Assembly: GCF_002078875.1 (NCBI RefSeq)
Contig: NC_034438.1
Coordinates: 23,252,397 to 23,316,396 of the forward strand
Direction: 5' to 3'
From: Numida meleagris
Lineage: Eukaryota > Chordata > Aves > Galliformes > Numididae
DNA: 64,000 bases
Below are positions 35,770-49,093 of this stretch, in pieces. The position numbers and the translations under genes were made by a program. Position 1 is the stretch's first letter; each line of letters starts with the position of its first letter. Under the pieces are notes generated by a model, which saw only the letters and a program-made list of their open reading frames with translations, searched no databases and had not been told where the DNA came from.

Positions 35770-35932
35770 AAACTATAAAATTATTTTAGATGTTAAATGT
35801 TTTTATTTGGCTCTATCAAATAACCAGATTTTACTCCCTGGAATGAATTGCATATGTGTTGGGACCAGCAGGTACCAGTATGTAGCTGGAGCTGGAGGCA
35901 ATAAATGCAACTTCACGTTTATTCTTAGTGGT

Positions 35933-35975
35933 AATTCATAAAATCCCTGCAGAGCCTGTAACTTGCTTAGCATAA
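35933..35975. repeat. 43-base dispersed repeat, copy 2
   Basis: It matches 30856-30898 at 41 of 43 positions in direct orientation. It lies about 165 bases to the right of the LTR end at 35769. Confidence 0.85.
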
Positions 35976-37347
35976 TAGCAAGACTATATTCTGAGCTGTT
36001 TTCTTTCAATTGTAACGTTGGGCACATACTAATAAACCAAATGTCAGCCAAATACAGGGAGAAAAATGTAACATATGAATATCATTGTATTTAATATTTC
36101 TCAAAAAGTACCATTTCAATAAACTGCACTCCTATTTAATTGCTTACTTTAAGTCACTGGGGAAATTTTAGAGGTTGAAATGCAGATCCCCAGTGCTCAG
36201 ATAGAATATGACATTAATTTGCTGCCAGAAGGCTAAACTGCATGCATGCTAACTGCATACATATCAGCTACTCCATATAAAGTCTCATCATTTTACTTAC
36301 TTGACTTAACATGTTCTTTGACTCAAAACAAATCTTAATTAAAGCATTAGAGAAAAAAAATAATTCTAGGCACACAGTGACATGTGTCTATAATGCATGG
36401 TCAGCTTTGGAGGTTTTCCCGCAGTTAAAGTAACTTTAAATTAAACAGCAACCAGACAAGGGATTTCCTTTCCTTGTTTTTAAAAGAAAAAAAATCCTAT
36501 GACAATGTTTGAATAAGCCTGAAAGTGTTAGAAAGTTGAGAATCTATTTCATTTTCTCATGAAAACAAAGCCGTATTTATAATCATACTCTCTCTGAAGA
36601 CCTCTTTGTTTAAAAGATTCATTTCTTATGGAATTGAAATATGTAAGGTTGTAACATGGCATAAGCGATCCATTTCTATAACTTTAAAACATTTTTTTTT
36701 TGAAAGTGTGGAAAACATACAGAAATTCTTGTACTCTGTAAGGAAAAGTGTTAATTTATCTCTGTATTGTAATTGCTAATTTTTATGCTTTTTTTTTTAT
36801 ATACAGTGTATTCATGAAATGCTAAGAAATTTTGTATGACAGTTAATTTGGCCATATCAAGAGAGAAGTTTAGATCCCAGTAGTGCTGGAAAACTTACTC
36901 AGCTTCAGTTTGATCATGCCAGTGCTAAGAGAATCCAAATAGACCTTGTTGGGCACACTGCTGTATTATGCTTCGTTATGTCCTGTTATTTCTGAGTTAA
37001 TGGCAAGTTTTCTGATAATTTATTTGGGAGCTATAACTGTTAGAAAAAGAGTGCTTACGTAGCACTGTGTCTAAAGGGCTGAGAGCTAAGATTTATGTGT
37101 GTAATACAAACGGCAAATGTTTGCTTTGTTGCAATATAACTACTGCAATATTATTTTAAATATGATACCTTTCTGTAGGCTTAAGATTTTTTGTTGGTGA
37201 TGGTTGCTGTTTTTTTCCTTGAAAAGAAACAATTTTGAATTCAGCCTATTTTAAAATGCTGAGAATAGCCGGCATTAATTCTGATTTTCACTTGTGGATG
37301 AACTTGAAAAGGAATACTGACCCTCTGGTTTATGTTTTGCTTTCTAG

Positions 37348-37530
37348 CTGGTAGCTGGAAGTGTTGTGATGGCATTTGAAGAAGTGTGTCCGGATAGAAT
37401 AGATCTGATTCACAAGAACTACCGAAAGCTCTGTAACTTGCTGGTTGACGTAGAAGAATGGGGCCAAGTTGTTATAATCCACATGTTAACTCGATATGCA
37501 CGTACGCAGTTTGTAAGCCCATGGAAGACT
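37348..37530 (+). CDS. AP3B1: AP3B1 exon (approx. residues 202-262)
   Basis: A 183-nt, 61-codon exon after TTTTGCTTTCTAG with donor GTAAGT. It encodes [40 protein letters not shown] and [20 protein letters not shown] plus a final Thr. [20 protein letters not shown] is a hallmark of the AP-3 beta subunits. It joins in phase 0 to the exon ending at 26770. The last codon, ACT (Thr), is not in the human order I recall (SPWKEG), so the next exon boundary region is variable. The following exon, expected to begin an acidic linker before the MDPDHRLL region, was not found up to 64000. Confidence 0.97.
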
Positions 37531-40500
37531 GTAAGTTTGTGAATCTTTTAATTACCTTAACTGTTTGAATTCTGAACTACTTAAAATATTGCACTTACTT
37601 AGTTTTTAAGATGCATTTTTATATAGATTTTAATAAAATTAGAAATCAAATGAATAAGCCTTCACTCCTAGAGATTTCACTGATACAAGGCTTCCACCAC
37701 CCAGGCTTCCATGAAAATTCACTTTGTAGGCCCTCATCTGTTGTAACTTACCCCAGGTATATCCAATTTTTTCTTTTTTTCTTTGAATGACGTATTTCTT
37801 TGCTGTGGATTTTATGTGAGCCAGCATTAGAAAAGTTTACCATTCTGTTCTGAAATTGATAGAATCTTCATTTTAGGTATAAGTACTTAACAGAATTACA
37901 GAGCTTAAGTAATGTAATAATAATTTCAGACTGTGTGGAGACGTGTATGCTTTTTTTTCTGAAATGCGTAGTGTAAATATTTTCTGACATTTTCATTTTA
38001 TTATGTGAATATGAGTACACTTATTTAAACTTCAGAAAAAGGAATATTCAGAGTAAAAATCCCATCACTTCCAACGTTGAAAGAGCTCAAGAAGTTGATG
38101 CAGAGAGAATACTTTTGCAAAGAGCAGTATGTAATTGCTCTACAACTCTGCTTGTGTTTCTTGTGCAGGGTTGGAGTGTTACTACTGTGAAGTTTTACCA
38201 TGTAATTTTAAACTAATTCATACTTAAAGGTGTGTATATATTCACTGATATGTGAAATATTTTATGTTAGTGGAAGATGAACTTTGTACAGTCACATAAA
38301 AGGATGTCTGGTACTTATGTGTAGTGAACATAAGATGAGTCCAGAACCTCCAGAAAGTTGCATCATAGATTTCACTTCAGGTGAAAATGGCATTATAAGA
38401 ACACATCTTTTCTTAAGATTGCTTAAATTATGGAAAGTCTTTTAGATAATGAGACACTTGAGTAGTTTGTTTTCCTAAAGTACTTTAGACAGAATGTTTT
38501 CTCTTTGCTGCTTGTTGAAAGAAAGCTACTTGCATTCTTCACCCCAGAACTTCAATTTTTATAAAAGAATCAAAATCAGTAATTTACTTTATCTGCAGGT
38601 ATGGTAACACAATTAATTTAATCCAGTTTTAGTGACTGGAAGAAGGAGGAGAAGGAGAGGATGACCTCATGTCTTGGACTAAGCTTAGAGGTTTTGATAG
38701 TATTAGGCTTCTTTCAGACTGTAATGTACTTTCTTTCGTTGAGACCGGATGGATGATCGTTACTGCTATGACTTTTGTTATGCAAATTTAAAAGGTTCAA
38801 GTAACCATACCGCCTATGTTAGCCTAAAATTCTTCACCACTGGTATTTTATTAATAATACTTTGTTTCTTCTTTTGTAAGCTTCCGATAAAAATTTAGTT
38901 TGTCTACCTACTCAGTAATTAATTAGCAGACTTTTCCTGGGGCTAGCTGAAAAGCATGCCTTTGTCAATAGGTTCTTAAATGAACACATCATACATCAGG
39001 GCATCTTGTGCAGTAAAAGAGATTTTTAATTTAGTTTATTTGCATCATTATGGATCAGTATTTAGGCTGTTTATATGTAAATGTACGATTTGAGGAACAA
39101 TTAAGTGTTGACAAAGTAGATTGCAGTCATATCAATTGCAGCACATTTTACATAATTTTTCTAACTGACATCTTTGATGATAAATAGTGGATGCCAAGTC
39201 AAAGCCGATTATACAGTGCACTAGGAATTCATGGTGCTGTCAGGGAGAAGACCGATTGACTTTAAATTTACATATTAATGAGAAGATTTGTTAAGAGGGT
39301 GCTTGACTATAGAAAATAACAGCACGTTTATAGGGCACAACACTTTATAAATAAAGCTGATGCAGGAAAATGGAAATTAAACCTTTCAGATTAATAAATT
39401 CAAGACTGCTAAAATGCATATTTGCATTTTTATTCACTAAAATTTACCTTACTTTTTGAGAAACATGCTTCTTTTGTTCAATTTGAGCTAATTCTCAGCA
39501 AGTAATTGTTTAACATTTTGATTTCTTGTGCTTTATCCTAAAAATATTTGGAAAAAATTATCAGTTACAGAGAAAAATCTATTTTTTACCAGATTCTCTA
39601 AATTGTTGCAAAACTCTTGATAGCATTTAATACCCATTAACCTAGAGTACTTAGTTTTATATTCATATTTACATTATTTTCGGATTTTCATTCCGGTCAT
39701 GAATGCTGTGAAGAATGTCCTTGCTTTACTGCTAGTAATGCTTGAGGCTGGTTTTGAAGTATTTACTTGTTTATCAATAGCCTTTTTTCCCAAATGGATA
39801 GTCTCCAGCTTTAACATATACTAAATGAAAAGAGAGCAAGTCACTCACCCTGGAGTGACAGTTTCTGCCCAGAACAGATGAGGAAGGACAATTTAAACCG
39901 TTCTCTGTGTGGTGACATATTTTATGCCAATTTGAATTTTTTGCCCTTTCCTTTTCCCGGAAGTTATTGGAACTGTTGTTTGTAAATAGGTCTTGAACCA
40001 TTACATCTTAGGATATAATACATGGAGATGCTTAAAACAAAGTTGCTGTTGGTTTGCATGAATATGTGGTCTTGTAGTCTGGCAGTTCAGGAACTGATTT
40101 TAAATTTGTGCAGCCATCTCTGTTTCAGCAGTGAAACAAGTGTGATGGGAGGTAGTGACTGTTTCAGCTCTCCACCACCAAGTAGGTGTGTGTATCATCT
40201 TGGAGGCTCAGGGCTGCTTAGCTTTATTTCAGACAGTTGCAGATTTCAGAATTAAGCTTTGCTGATGTTCAGTTAAGATTTGAGGGAAAAAAAAAAAAGT
40301 GAGTTTGGTTTACTCATGGTCTTCAATCAGTGAAAGTACTTATAAATTAGTACTTACGAGAGTCATGTCCCAAGTTCTCAAGTTTACATTTTTAGGATTA
40401 TTAATCCACTGAGTTATTAAAGCATTGCTCAACTGAAAGCGTTTACAAGCTGAGATAGGGATGTCAAGGATGGGAATTAAACTTGAAGAAAATGACCTCA

Positions 40501-41974
40501 GAGAATAAAGACTTCCAGGAGAAAAATAGCAGTCTTTCAATATATCCAAAACTGTGAGTCATGGAATATAGCCTGGCTCTGAAGGAGTAACAGGAAGAAA
40601 ACAAATGATTTCCAGCTCATACAAAATATTGAATACTATTGTGGTTTTTGCTTATTTTAAACACTCATTTGTATGTTTAGCATGCAATCTCAGCTTTACT
40701 TCCTTTTTTTCCCCAAGTTTGATTATTTTGGTTTCTGAGAATTTTTCAACATTGAAGCTTAATAGAGTTGATATAAGGGAACAGAAATAAATTATCTCAT
40801 GTTTAATTTGTGGGGTATAGGCTATTTTGATTACTCTTGCAAAAACAGATCACATGTTTTCCTTGGGGAAATATTACAATGTTCAGTATTAAAAATATTT
40901 TCCATAGCACTTAACATATGAAGCAGATTTCATTATAGTTATAGGACTCCTGTGCCAAGATCCTATTGAACTTCGTATGATTTAGTTTTTATGGTCTTCA
41001 GGTAAAGGGAAGATCTATCTTAGTATGGCTATAAGAATTTCAGCATTTGATTTATGGCAGACAAATATCAGTATTTGTCACCTACAAACATGACTTGGCA
41101 CTACATTAAGGTTCCCTAAAACTTTTCAGTTTAAGGCCATTTAATTACTTTTTTACCCTTAACATTTTGTACTAATTTCTTCTATTCTGGATAATTTTTT
41201 TCCAGTTTATATAAAAACTTCAAAAAAAACAAAAAGCTGCATCTGCCAGTTAAGATACCAACATATTTGAACACAATCTTCTATAAATACTGGTTGCTTT
41301 GGTGAGGGAAGTGGAGAACTGTAGAATTTTCATGCTTGGGAGCGTAAGTCTCTACTTGGTAAGAGAATGTTTTTTGAAATAGATGGGACTTTGCTTTCTC
41401 TGTGACAATCTTCTAAGACTTCGCTTTGCCGAAATGTGCATCTTAGAAAGAATTTAGCTTCCTGCTAAGTGGAACCTAGTCTTGTTTTGGCTTGCCTTGT
41501 ATAACCATCATTTTTCTTTCGTTACCTAGGTTTAAATATTTGGATTTTTGCAATTTCAGGATGTTACAAGTGGGGAAACTCACTGTTGTTCTTTAGTTTG
41601 CTGAGCCCTTCTACTAAACACCGAACAGTAGTAGAGGTGGAAGATGTCAAATGTCGAATTTCTTAGATTAAGACAGAGATTGTGGGAAAGTTTGGACAAC
41701 ACGCTCTCTCAAGGCTCCTTTCCCTTATTCTTCCCTTTTTAGGACTTCCTTTGTTTTCTATTTTGCATAAGTCTTGAGTACACGAGAATATCACTGAAGG
41801 GAAAATGTGAATGGTGACAGTGTTTTCTAATTGCCCGTTGTTCAATTTATTTATCTTTTTTAGTTGAAATGACTTTCTCAGAATCTTTCAGGTATTGTAT
41901 AAGAACATAAATTGGATGGTATATGTTAAATAAACTGTGAATCATTACCTTGTGTAATAGTATCTCTCTGAGCA

Positions 41975-42125
41975 AGAAAAAATGTTTTTATTGTGAAAGT
42001 GATCAAATGCTGGAACAGGTTGCCCCTGGAGGTATGCAAAAGCCACAGTCCTAACTAATCTCTAGCTGAGTGTCCAACAGTGTTGGACCAGATGAGGTTC
42101 CTTCCAACCTCCACCATTCTGTGAC
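41975..42125 (+). repeat. CR1 LINE 3' tail
   Basis: A decayed tail with AAATGCTGGAACAGGTTGCC, GGACCAGATGAGGTTCCTTC and CAACCTCCACCATTCTGTGA, as at other CR1 3' ends. The ATTCTATG repeats are reduced to one ATTCTGTG. Confidence 0.85.
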
Positions 42126-42707
42126 CTCCAGTCTTTTTGTTAAATGTTTTAAAATATTTTTTGCGCTTGCAGTGTTTTCTTACTACATTACAGTTATGAA
42201 TTCTTATTGTATTCTGTAAAGGTTATGGTTATGCATGATGTAATCCAGCGTGAAAGGGCTATATTAAGACTGCTCTAAGTGTTTAGTGCTGTTCAAAATA
42301 TCTTTATTCTTCACTGTGTTGGGTTGCACATCTAAGGAACAGTAGGTGTAAATAAAAATGATTCAGTCAGAGCATATAGGGAGTACTGTCTGTCCTTAAC
42401 TTTTTGTAGTAGTCTGTAAAGAGTATTCTGAATCAGTTCTGTTGAGAGCATAATAAAAGTCCTAAATCCTACTTTGCAATGTTGAGAACAGAAGAAAGGA
42501 AGGGTATATTCAGGTTGATAGTGTCCTCTCAGCTAGGTGAATTACCGAGGTAAAGTGATGAAAATTAAACAAGCTAAAGTACTTTAAAAATATTCTGCAT
42601 GTAAATCATTATTAAATGAAGATTAGGAAGGAGCCATAGACAGTCAACATATTTAAGAAATACTGAGAGTAGCATTTAATCTTTTAAGAATAATTAATCA
42701 AAATATA

Positions 42708-43852
42708 TGTAGGTTGCGCTGAAAGTAATGCCTCCCTTTTATTTCTGCAGAAACTACAACAGATACAAAGAGCAACAGTATTTAATAGAGCAAATTCTTA
42801 GCCACAGAACACTTTTTCAACAGTCACCACCTTTAGCTATGCGATGAACAAGAGCCTGCATGCCACACTTGTAAAAATCTGCACTCACTATACAGTCGGT
42901 GTGGTAGGACAATCCAGTCAGGATTGGCAGTGTGCACCACCATCTTCAAACTGGTTTGGGGCCTCGTGTTATTGTGTTGCAAGAGAAAGGTTGTCTTCTT
43001 CTCTGGCATGACTCTGGAAATTCAAGCCTTCAGCTTAGGCAGCATTCCAATGTAGCAGTCAGAGCTGATGGCTTGTCCAGTTTCCTGGAAATCCAGAAGG
43101 ATCACCCCTTCCTATCACAAAAGACAGTGCAAATCACTTAACCCCCTGAAGTCTGTCTTGAACTTTTTCTTGGGAATTCATCTGTCAAGTGTCCATGGAT
43201 TGCCACTTCGATTCCAGCTCACAGTGGTGACATATCTCATTACTAGTAATAATGCTGTCCAGGAAATTGCCACCTTCAATTTCACATTGGTTCAGTAGGT
43301 CCTTACGAACTTCCTATGGTGTTGCATTCTGTTCCTTTGTAAGCATCCATGGGACCCACCTGGTGCAAACTTTGCTACCACCATTTGCAATACGTTAAAG
43401 CCAATATTCAGCACTGTCCACAGTTCCCTGGTTGTAATCTGCCAGCTTGCACAGATTAACTGATTGAGATGCTCTTCGTTTTGTGTTAGGACGGATGTGC
43501 ACGGTCATCCAGAGCGTGGCTTATCTTTCGTGTTGCTGTCGCCCCTGCTAAAACACACCACCCACAGCCTCACATCCACTTTTTTGGACTCCATAAACGC
43601 TTAGCAAGCATTGAAGAAGGTCTGTGATGCAATTTTCCGCATGGAGGATTTTGATGACGTGCCTTTGCTTCATATGCCCTTCAATGTCAGACACCATTTT
43701 GTCAGACTGCTCCTCTGCTGCTGTCTGTGGCAAAGCAACAAAATGTAAGGAAATACTGGTGGGAAAGTTCAACCTCTACTGTCAACATCTGTCTCTGACA
43801 TTGAGGTCCAACATCATAAAATAGGAAGCATTACTTTCAAAGCAACCCTCAG
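42708..43852 (-). mobile_element. Galluhop-type mariner with broken transposase
   Basis: It is bounded by inverted terminal repeats: GGTTGCGCTGAAAGTAATGC on the left and the complement of GGTTGCTTTGAAAGTAATGC on the right, next to TA. On the minus strand from about 43690 it encodes the start of a mariner-type transposase (EGHMKQRHVIKILHAENCIT, a helix-turn-helix N-terminus), broken by frameshifts. The length of about 1.15 kb compares with about 1.3 kb for an intact mariner. It is not active. Confidence 0.9.
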
Positions 43853-45834
43853 TATTTTGTAGACATTACAGAAGCTTCACTTAGTTGTTTGTGCTGTGTG
43901 GTTCTATTAGGTGGTAGCTAATAGATTTGGATCTTTTTTTTTCTTCCACTTTCACCAAAAGCTATGGGATTTTACTTCCTGGAGATCAAAAGTAGTAATC
44001 CCATTTTCAATTTCTATTAAGCTGTCCTCTCCAGATGCAAATTAAAACCATCTCCTAGATTTAGCTGATTTACACATGCCTGATTTACCTGATAAAGCCA
44101 AAAGATTAAGCATATTGTGGAAAGCTAGTGTGTGTATGTTATGCTACTTATTTTTTCCATTCTTACTATGTTCATCTGTACTGGAGAATTCTGGATTCAG
44201 CTGTTTCCCTTTTCGTCTCAGTACTCCCTAACTAGGTTCTTACAAGTACATTAACTCCTCCTCATGTATATGATATCATTTTTATTTATGTAAAGATATC
44301 TGGTGAAGTAATTGGGGCATAACTGGACTGGTTAGCCATTTGACTGTGATACTGATTTTAGTGCATAACAGGGGAAGAATAACTTAGAGCATAGATTTGT
44401 AACAAAAAATAAAAATGACTTAAAGTAAATTAGGGAAAACAGAGTTCTAAACGAATTCTAAACAGAACTTTCTGGTCATCGTATTTAATGGCCACTGCAT
44501 GATAGTCTCTTTTCTCACTGATGGGGGAGTATTATTGTCTTTCTTCTCTACATCTTCCTCCATTCTTCTCTGTTAAGTCTAGTGTTTCTAAGGGAATAGA
44601 TCTGTCAGAATAATGCTTGGAGGGACAGGAAGGGTTAGATTTCAGCCACGAGTTCTCTAATTTGATCCACTTTACCAAGCATTTACTGCTGACACAGAAT
44701 TATAATCTGTGGATAAAAATGACATCTATCTTTGCAGCGAGTGTGTGGCTGTGGTTACCCAAAGTATCTTGCTGTAGAATTGCAGCAGTGGGTAGAACTT
44801 GTGTAGGTAAGTTCTATAGGACATCTGTATCAGCTGAAATTAAGAAAATAACCACTGCTTTTCTTACAACTTTATCTGGAAAAAGTTTCTGTGTAATTCA
44901 TCCAGTGCTGTGGTCTTGCCTTCTTGACTGAACAAAGATGTCTTGTTACTTACATGTAGGACAAAAGACATTTCTTCTAGTGATCTTTTGCAAATAAGTT
45001 GTTAAAATTGTGTTTCTCTCTGTCTAGATCATTGACTTACTGGTGGTAAATCCTGAAATGCTTTTACAGAAAACTAAATAACTGTTTAATTGCTAATTAT
45101 TTTCAATTTAAATGTCAGATATACCAAACCCTGATTAGCCTATGTGCTATTCAAGCTATCTGTTCAAGTTTTTAGCTTTAATTTTGGTAATTTCTGTGAT
45201 AAATAATCATGTAAAATTGTGTAAGCAATGTGGAATGAATATTATCTACATTCTTATACCATACTTAGAGGCCATCTTGAATTCCAGAATATTAAAAAAT
45301 TTTGTTCTGAGCATCTGTCCATAGGATATTCTTTGCCTACTAGCTTGTGTGGCCTTTTCATTGTTATATCAAGGTTTTCTTAGAATATATAGAAAAGTTG
45401 CAAAATGAAGTTTTTGATTTCCCTTTTCACAAAAGTAAGCTTTTGCTTAATTTTTCCTCTGAAGAAGACTTGTGTGACTGCAATGAGGAAGCTGTAGTCT
45501 CTTGAGTCTGAGACTGCATGCTTTTTTATTTGGTTTATTGCATATCTCTAAAGGACCATAAGGAACATTAAATACTTTATCCAAAATTTCAAATTATCTT
45601 GGATCATTCAGCTTTATACAAACATGTATATTCACATGTTTGTTCCAGTTTATGGTTTAAAAAAAATGCCAGACAAGAAGACTAGGGGTAACGTAGGCCT
45701 AAATCTGAATGGTAGCAACACCTGCTTTTCTAGTATGACTCTACCATCAGAATAAATAAATGCCTCTATTTTTGGTGTGCAAATATCACTGAAACAAACA
45801 GATGCTTTAAGTCAGACTGACAGACCTATAGTAT

Positions 45835-47030
45835 CCCAGGTCCTCCCTCCAGCCCCTCATGTGGATGGATGTCACATTTGCTAGCCTCCAGTCAGCTGAG
45901 AGCTCCCAGAATAGCCGAGACTGCTGACATGATGGAAGGTGACTCGGTGAGTGTTGTCTGCTAGCTTCATCATTATTCTTGAGCGTATCCCATCTGGCCC
46001 CATAAACTTGTGTGCATCTAAGTGGTGTAGCAGGTTGCTAACCATTTGCTCTTGGATTATGAAGGCCTCTTTCTGCTCCCTTTCCCTGTCTTCCAGCTCT
46101 AGGAGGGTACTGGGTACCCAGAGAACATCTGATCTGGTACCCAGAGAACATCTGATCTTACTGGTAAAGACTGAGGGAAAGAAGGCATTAAGTATCTCAG
46201 CCTTTTTTCTCCTTCATTATTATGTTTCTCCCCACATCCAAATGGAGATTCTCATTAGTCTTCCTTTGTTGCAGGACATTGCTTTTGGCTGTTTCATGTG
46301 TCCAATTCTGAAGCTTGTCAAGGTTCCTCTGGATAGCATCCACTTCCACAAGTGTATAAGCTGCACCACTCAAGTTGGTGTGCTTGCTTGAGGGTGCAAT
46401 CAATCCCTCTATTTACAACATTTGTGTAGATACTAAATAGCGTTGGTCTAGTAGCAGTTCTCTTGAAGATCACTACTCACTACTGGATTCCATTTGGATA
46501 TTGATCCATTGACTGTAACTCTAATTGCTGCCATCCATCCAGTTCCCTATTCTTTTAATAGCCCATCATCCATCAAATCCATATCTTTCCAATATTGAGA
46601 CAGAATGTTGTGGGAGACCATAGCAAAAGCCTTACAGAAGTCCAGGCAGATGGTATCAGTTGCCCTTCCGATGCAGTCACTTCACTGTAGAAGACCACCA
46701 GATGAGTCAGGCGTGATTCTCCCCAGGTGAAGCCACATTGGCTGTCTCTAATCACCTCCATGTCTCCCATATGCTTCAAAATAACTTCTAGAAGAATCTC
46801 TTCCATAATCTTACTGGACTCGTAGTAGAGGCTGACTGTTTGGCAGTACCTGGGGTTCTCCTTATTACCCTTTTAAAAATGGGTATGCTATTCCCTTTTC
46901 TCTAGTCACTGGGGACTTCACTTGACTTCCATCACATTTAAAATATGATGGAGTGTGGTCTGGCAACTGCATCTGACAGTTCCCTCAGGATCCTCGGATG
47001 TATCTTTGTCAGATTCCTCAGAGGGTTGCA
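45835..47030 (-). repeat. CR1 LINE in antisense, long
   Basis: The minus strand carries the CR1 middle portion, from the RT region (CAGTTCCCTATTC, GTCCAGGCAGATGG on the plus side) to the linker. It contains WGESRLTHLVVFYSEVT-like RT segments and a peptide like LDKLQNWTHETAKSNVLQQR, so parts are rearranged. Both ends are truncated. A 23-base tandem duplication lies inside (46113-46158). Confidence 0.88.
46113..46158. repeat. 23-bp perfect tandem duplication inside CR1
   Basis: The unit GGTACCCAGAGAACATCTGA plus TCT occurs twice in a row (46113-46135 and 46136-46158) without a mismatch. It therefore postdates the CR1 insertion. Confidence 0.9.
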
Positions 47031-47734
47031 TACTTGATCTTTTCATATGAAGTGAAGGACTTCATACACCCAGACTCTGCCTTGAGATTAAGGAACTGCA
47101 GAGATGTGAGAAGCGTGACTGCCAGTGAAAACTAATGCAATATAATCTGAAGTTTTTTTAACCTAGCCTTTGTTTTGCAGATCTGTATTTATTTGTATTC
47201 TCACTGTAGTGTATCTTCCATATGCTATTGAAATTAGGATGATTTCGTAGTAAGAGGAAGCTATTTTATGTCTGACTTGCATTTTGAAGAGGATTGAACT
47301 GTTTTAAATAAATTAAAACTGTTAAACAAAAAATTGTTAAAGTAAGTTAAGCTGTTTTAAATGAATTAAATAAATTTAAATCAAATAATTTAATTCTAAC
47401 TGCAGGTATTGTGAAACTTGATTACTAGCAGTAATTGGAAATTTGAGGTTGTTGCAGAAAGATGTTAATTAGTTCAACATACTTAACTCTTAGTCCCTAT
47501 TTTTAGATGGTAGTCCGAGGCGTATGTGCTGCTTCTTATAGAAGTGAGAATGAGCTTTGGAACAGTACTTCGGTTTTTGCATTAATTCAGTATGAAGTCA
47601 TTTAGCACAGATGTTTCTGTACTTGTTAATATACTGGAAAAAAATTATTATTCTATAGTCCTCAAGCCCATACTTCTACCTGTGTGAGAATCTCTTGTCT
47701 CTGAGCTATAGAATCAAATTTGAATGAGTACAGA

Positions 47735-47930
47735 CTTTAAGAAGAAAAAGTCATGGAGTCAGGAAGGCCAAGGCCCAACTGGAATTGAACATGGGATGGG
47801 GTGCAAAGAAAAGCAAGAAAGGCTTCTACAGGTACATCAAGAAAGCCTAAGAAGATGTACTCTCTTCTAGCAAGCAACATAGGCAGGCTGGTAACGATGG
47901 ACAAGGAGAAGGCTGAGGTAATGTAACCAT
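47735..47930 (+). repeat. CR1 LINE, ORF2 linker piece (older host copy)
   Basis: It reads GGAGTCAGGAAGGCCAAGGC, CTTCTACAGGTACATCAAGA and GACAAGGAGAAGGCTGAGGT, the standard CR1 linker. The text that should follow (CTTTGCCTCAGTCTTC) reappears at 48871, so it seems to be one old copy interrupted by later insertions. Confidence 0.85.
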
Positions 47931-48168
47931 AGAATAGAATGGCTTGGGTTGAAAAGGAACTCAAAAATCATCTAGTTTCAACCTCCCTGCTGTGGGCAGG
48001 GAAGCCAACCACTAGACCAGGCTGCCCAGAGCCACATCCAGCCTGGCCTTGAATGCCTCCAGGGATGGGGCATCCACAACCTCTTTGGGCAACCTGTTCC
48101 AGTGCATCACCACCCTCTGAGTGAAAAACTTCCTCCTACTATCTAAACTGAATCTCCCCTGTCTTGGG
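47931..48168 (-). repeat. CR1 LINE 3' end inserted in antisense
   Basis: It starts ACCATAGAATAGAATGGC and runs through CAACCTCCCTGCTGTGGGCA to ATCTCCCCTGTCTT, the reverse complement of a 5'-truncated CR1 tail. It interrupts the older + strand CR1. The left arm of the inverted repeat begins at its right edge (48163). Confidence 0.92.
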
Positions 48169-48870
48169 AAGCAATGGACTGGGGATTACAAAACAGGTGA
48201 CAAAACCCGGATCACAGTACCAACATAAAGGATAACAACATAGTTACGAGCTGTTGCAAGTGAAAGAAAAGAAGGTTATCAAGAGTGGTCAAATGGATTC
48301 ACCACGGAGAAGTCATGCTTGACCAATCTGGTAGCCTTCTATAACGTCATGACTGGCTGAGTAGAAGAAGGGAGAGCAGCGGCTCTTGTGTACCTTGACT
48401 TGAGCAAGGATTTTGACACCACCTCCCGCAACATCTTTGTAGGTAAGCTTAGGAAGTGTGGGATAGATGAGTGGACAGTGAGAACTGGCTGACTGGCACA
48501 AATCAAAGGGTTGACAGCAGTGCAGAGTCCACTTGGAGGCCTGTCGCTAGCAGTGTTGCCCAGGAGTTGCTACTCGGTCTGGTCATCATCAGTGACATGA
48601 ATGAAGGGATACACTTCACCCTCAGCAAGTCTGCAGATGATACGATGTTGGGAAGAGTGGCTGACACACCAGAAGGCTGTACTACCATACAGTGAAATTT
48701 CGGCAGGCTGAAGAGTTGGGTGGAAAGGAATCTTATCAGGTTCAACAGTGGCAAATTTAGAGTCTTATACCTGGGGAGGAATAACCACCAGAATCAGGTT
48801 AGGGGCGGACCTGTTGGAGAGGAGCTCTGCAGAGAAGGACCTGCATGTACCGACAGACAACAGGTTGACC
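48169..48870 (+). repeat. CR1 LINE, RT region piece
   Basis: It reads from TCAAATGGATTCACCACGG through CCTTGACTTGAGCAAGG and the catalytic box SADDTMLGRVADTPEG to CAACAGGTTGACCGTGAG. The box again has Ser instead of an aromatic residue. Both ends are cut. It lies entirely in the left arm and is repeated in antisense in the right arm. Confidence 0.9.
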
Positions 48871-49093
48871 GTGAGTTCTTTGCCTCAGTCTTCATTGGCA
48901 GTCAGGCTTCCCACATGAAACTCTAAACAACAGTTAGGGAGTAAAATCCCTCATACTGTAAGAAAAGAGCAAGCTTAAGAATCCTCATGAGAATAAATGT
49001 GTACAAGTCTATGGGACCAAACTGCATACATCCCAGGCCTTAAGAGACCTGGCTGATGTGGTTGCCAAGCCACTCTTCATCGCACTTGAAAAG
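48871..49093 (+). repeat. CR1 LINE, linker piece continuing the older copy
   Basis: TTCTTTGCCTCAGTCTTCAT to CACTCTTCATCGCACTTGA matches the segment following the linker piece that ends at 47930. It continues at 49602 after the antisense CR1 insertion. Confidence 0.85.

Larger units (their letters stand above)
26771..37347 (+). other. AP3B1: AP3B1 intron (about 10.6 kb)
   Basis: It holds a microsatellite (26795-26890), an old antisense CR1 (28795-29290), a likely LTR (31497-31802), and a minus-strand retroviral LTR with leader (35226-35769). A 43-base segment is shared between 30856-30898 and 35933-35975. The remaining parts (26891-28794, 29291-31496, 31803-35225, 35976-37347) are AT-rich and unassigned; the open frames there have no family features. 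Confidence 0.75.

Noticed and set aside
44617..44931. 104-codon + strand open frame as a possible further AP3B1 exon
   Set aside because: The peptide does not match the acidic linker or the MDPDHRLL region expected next in AP3B1.
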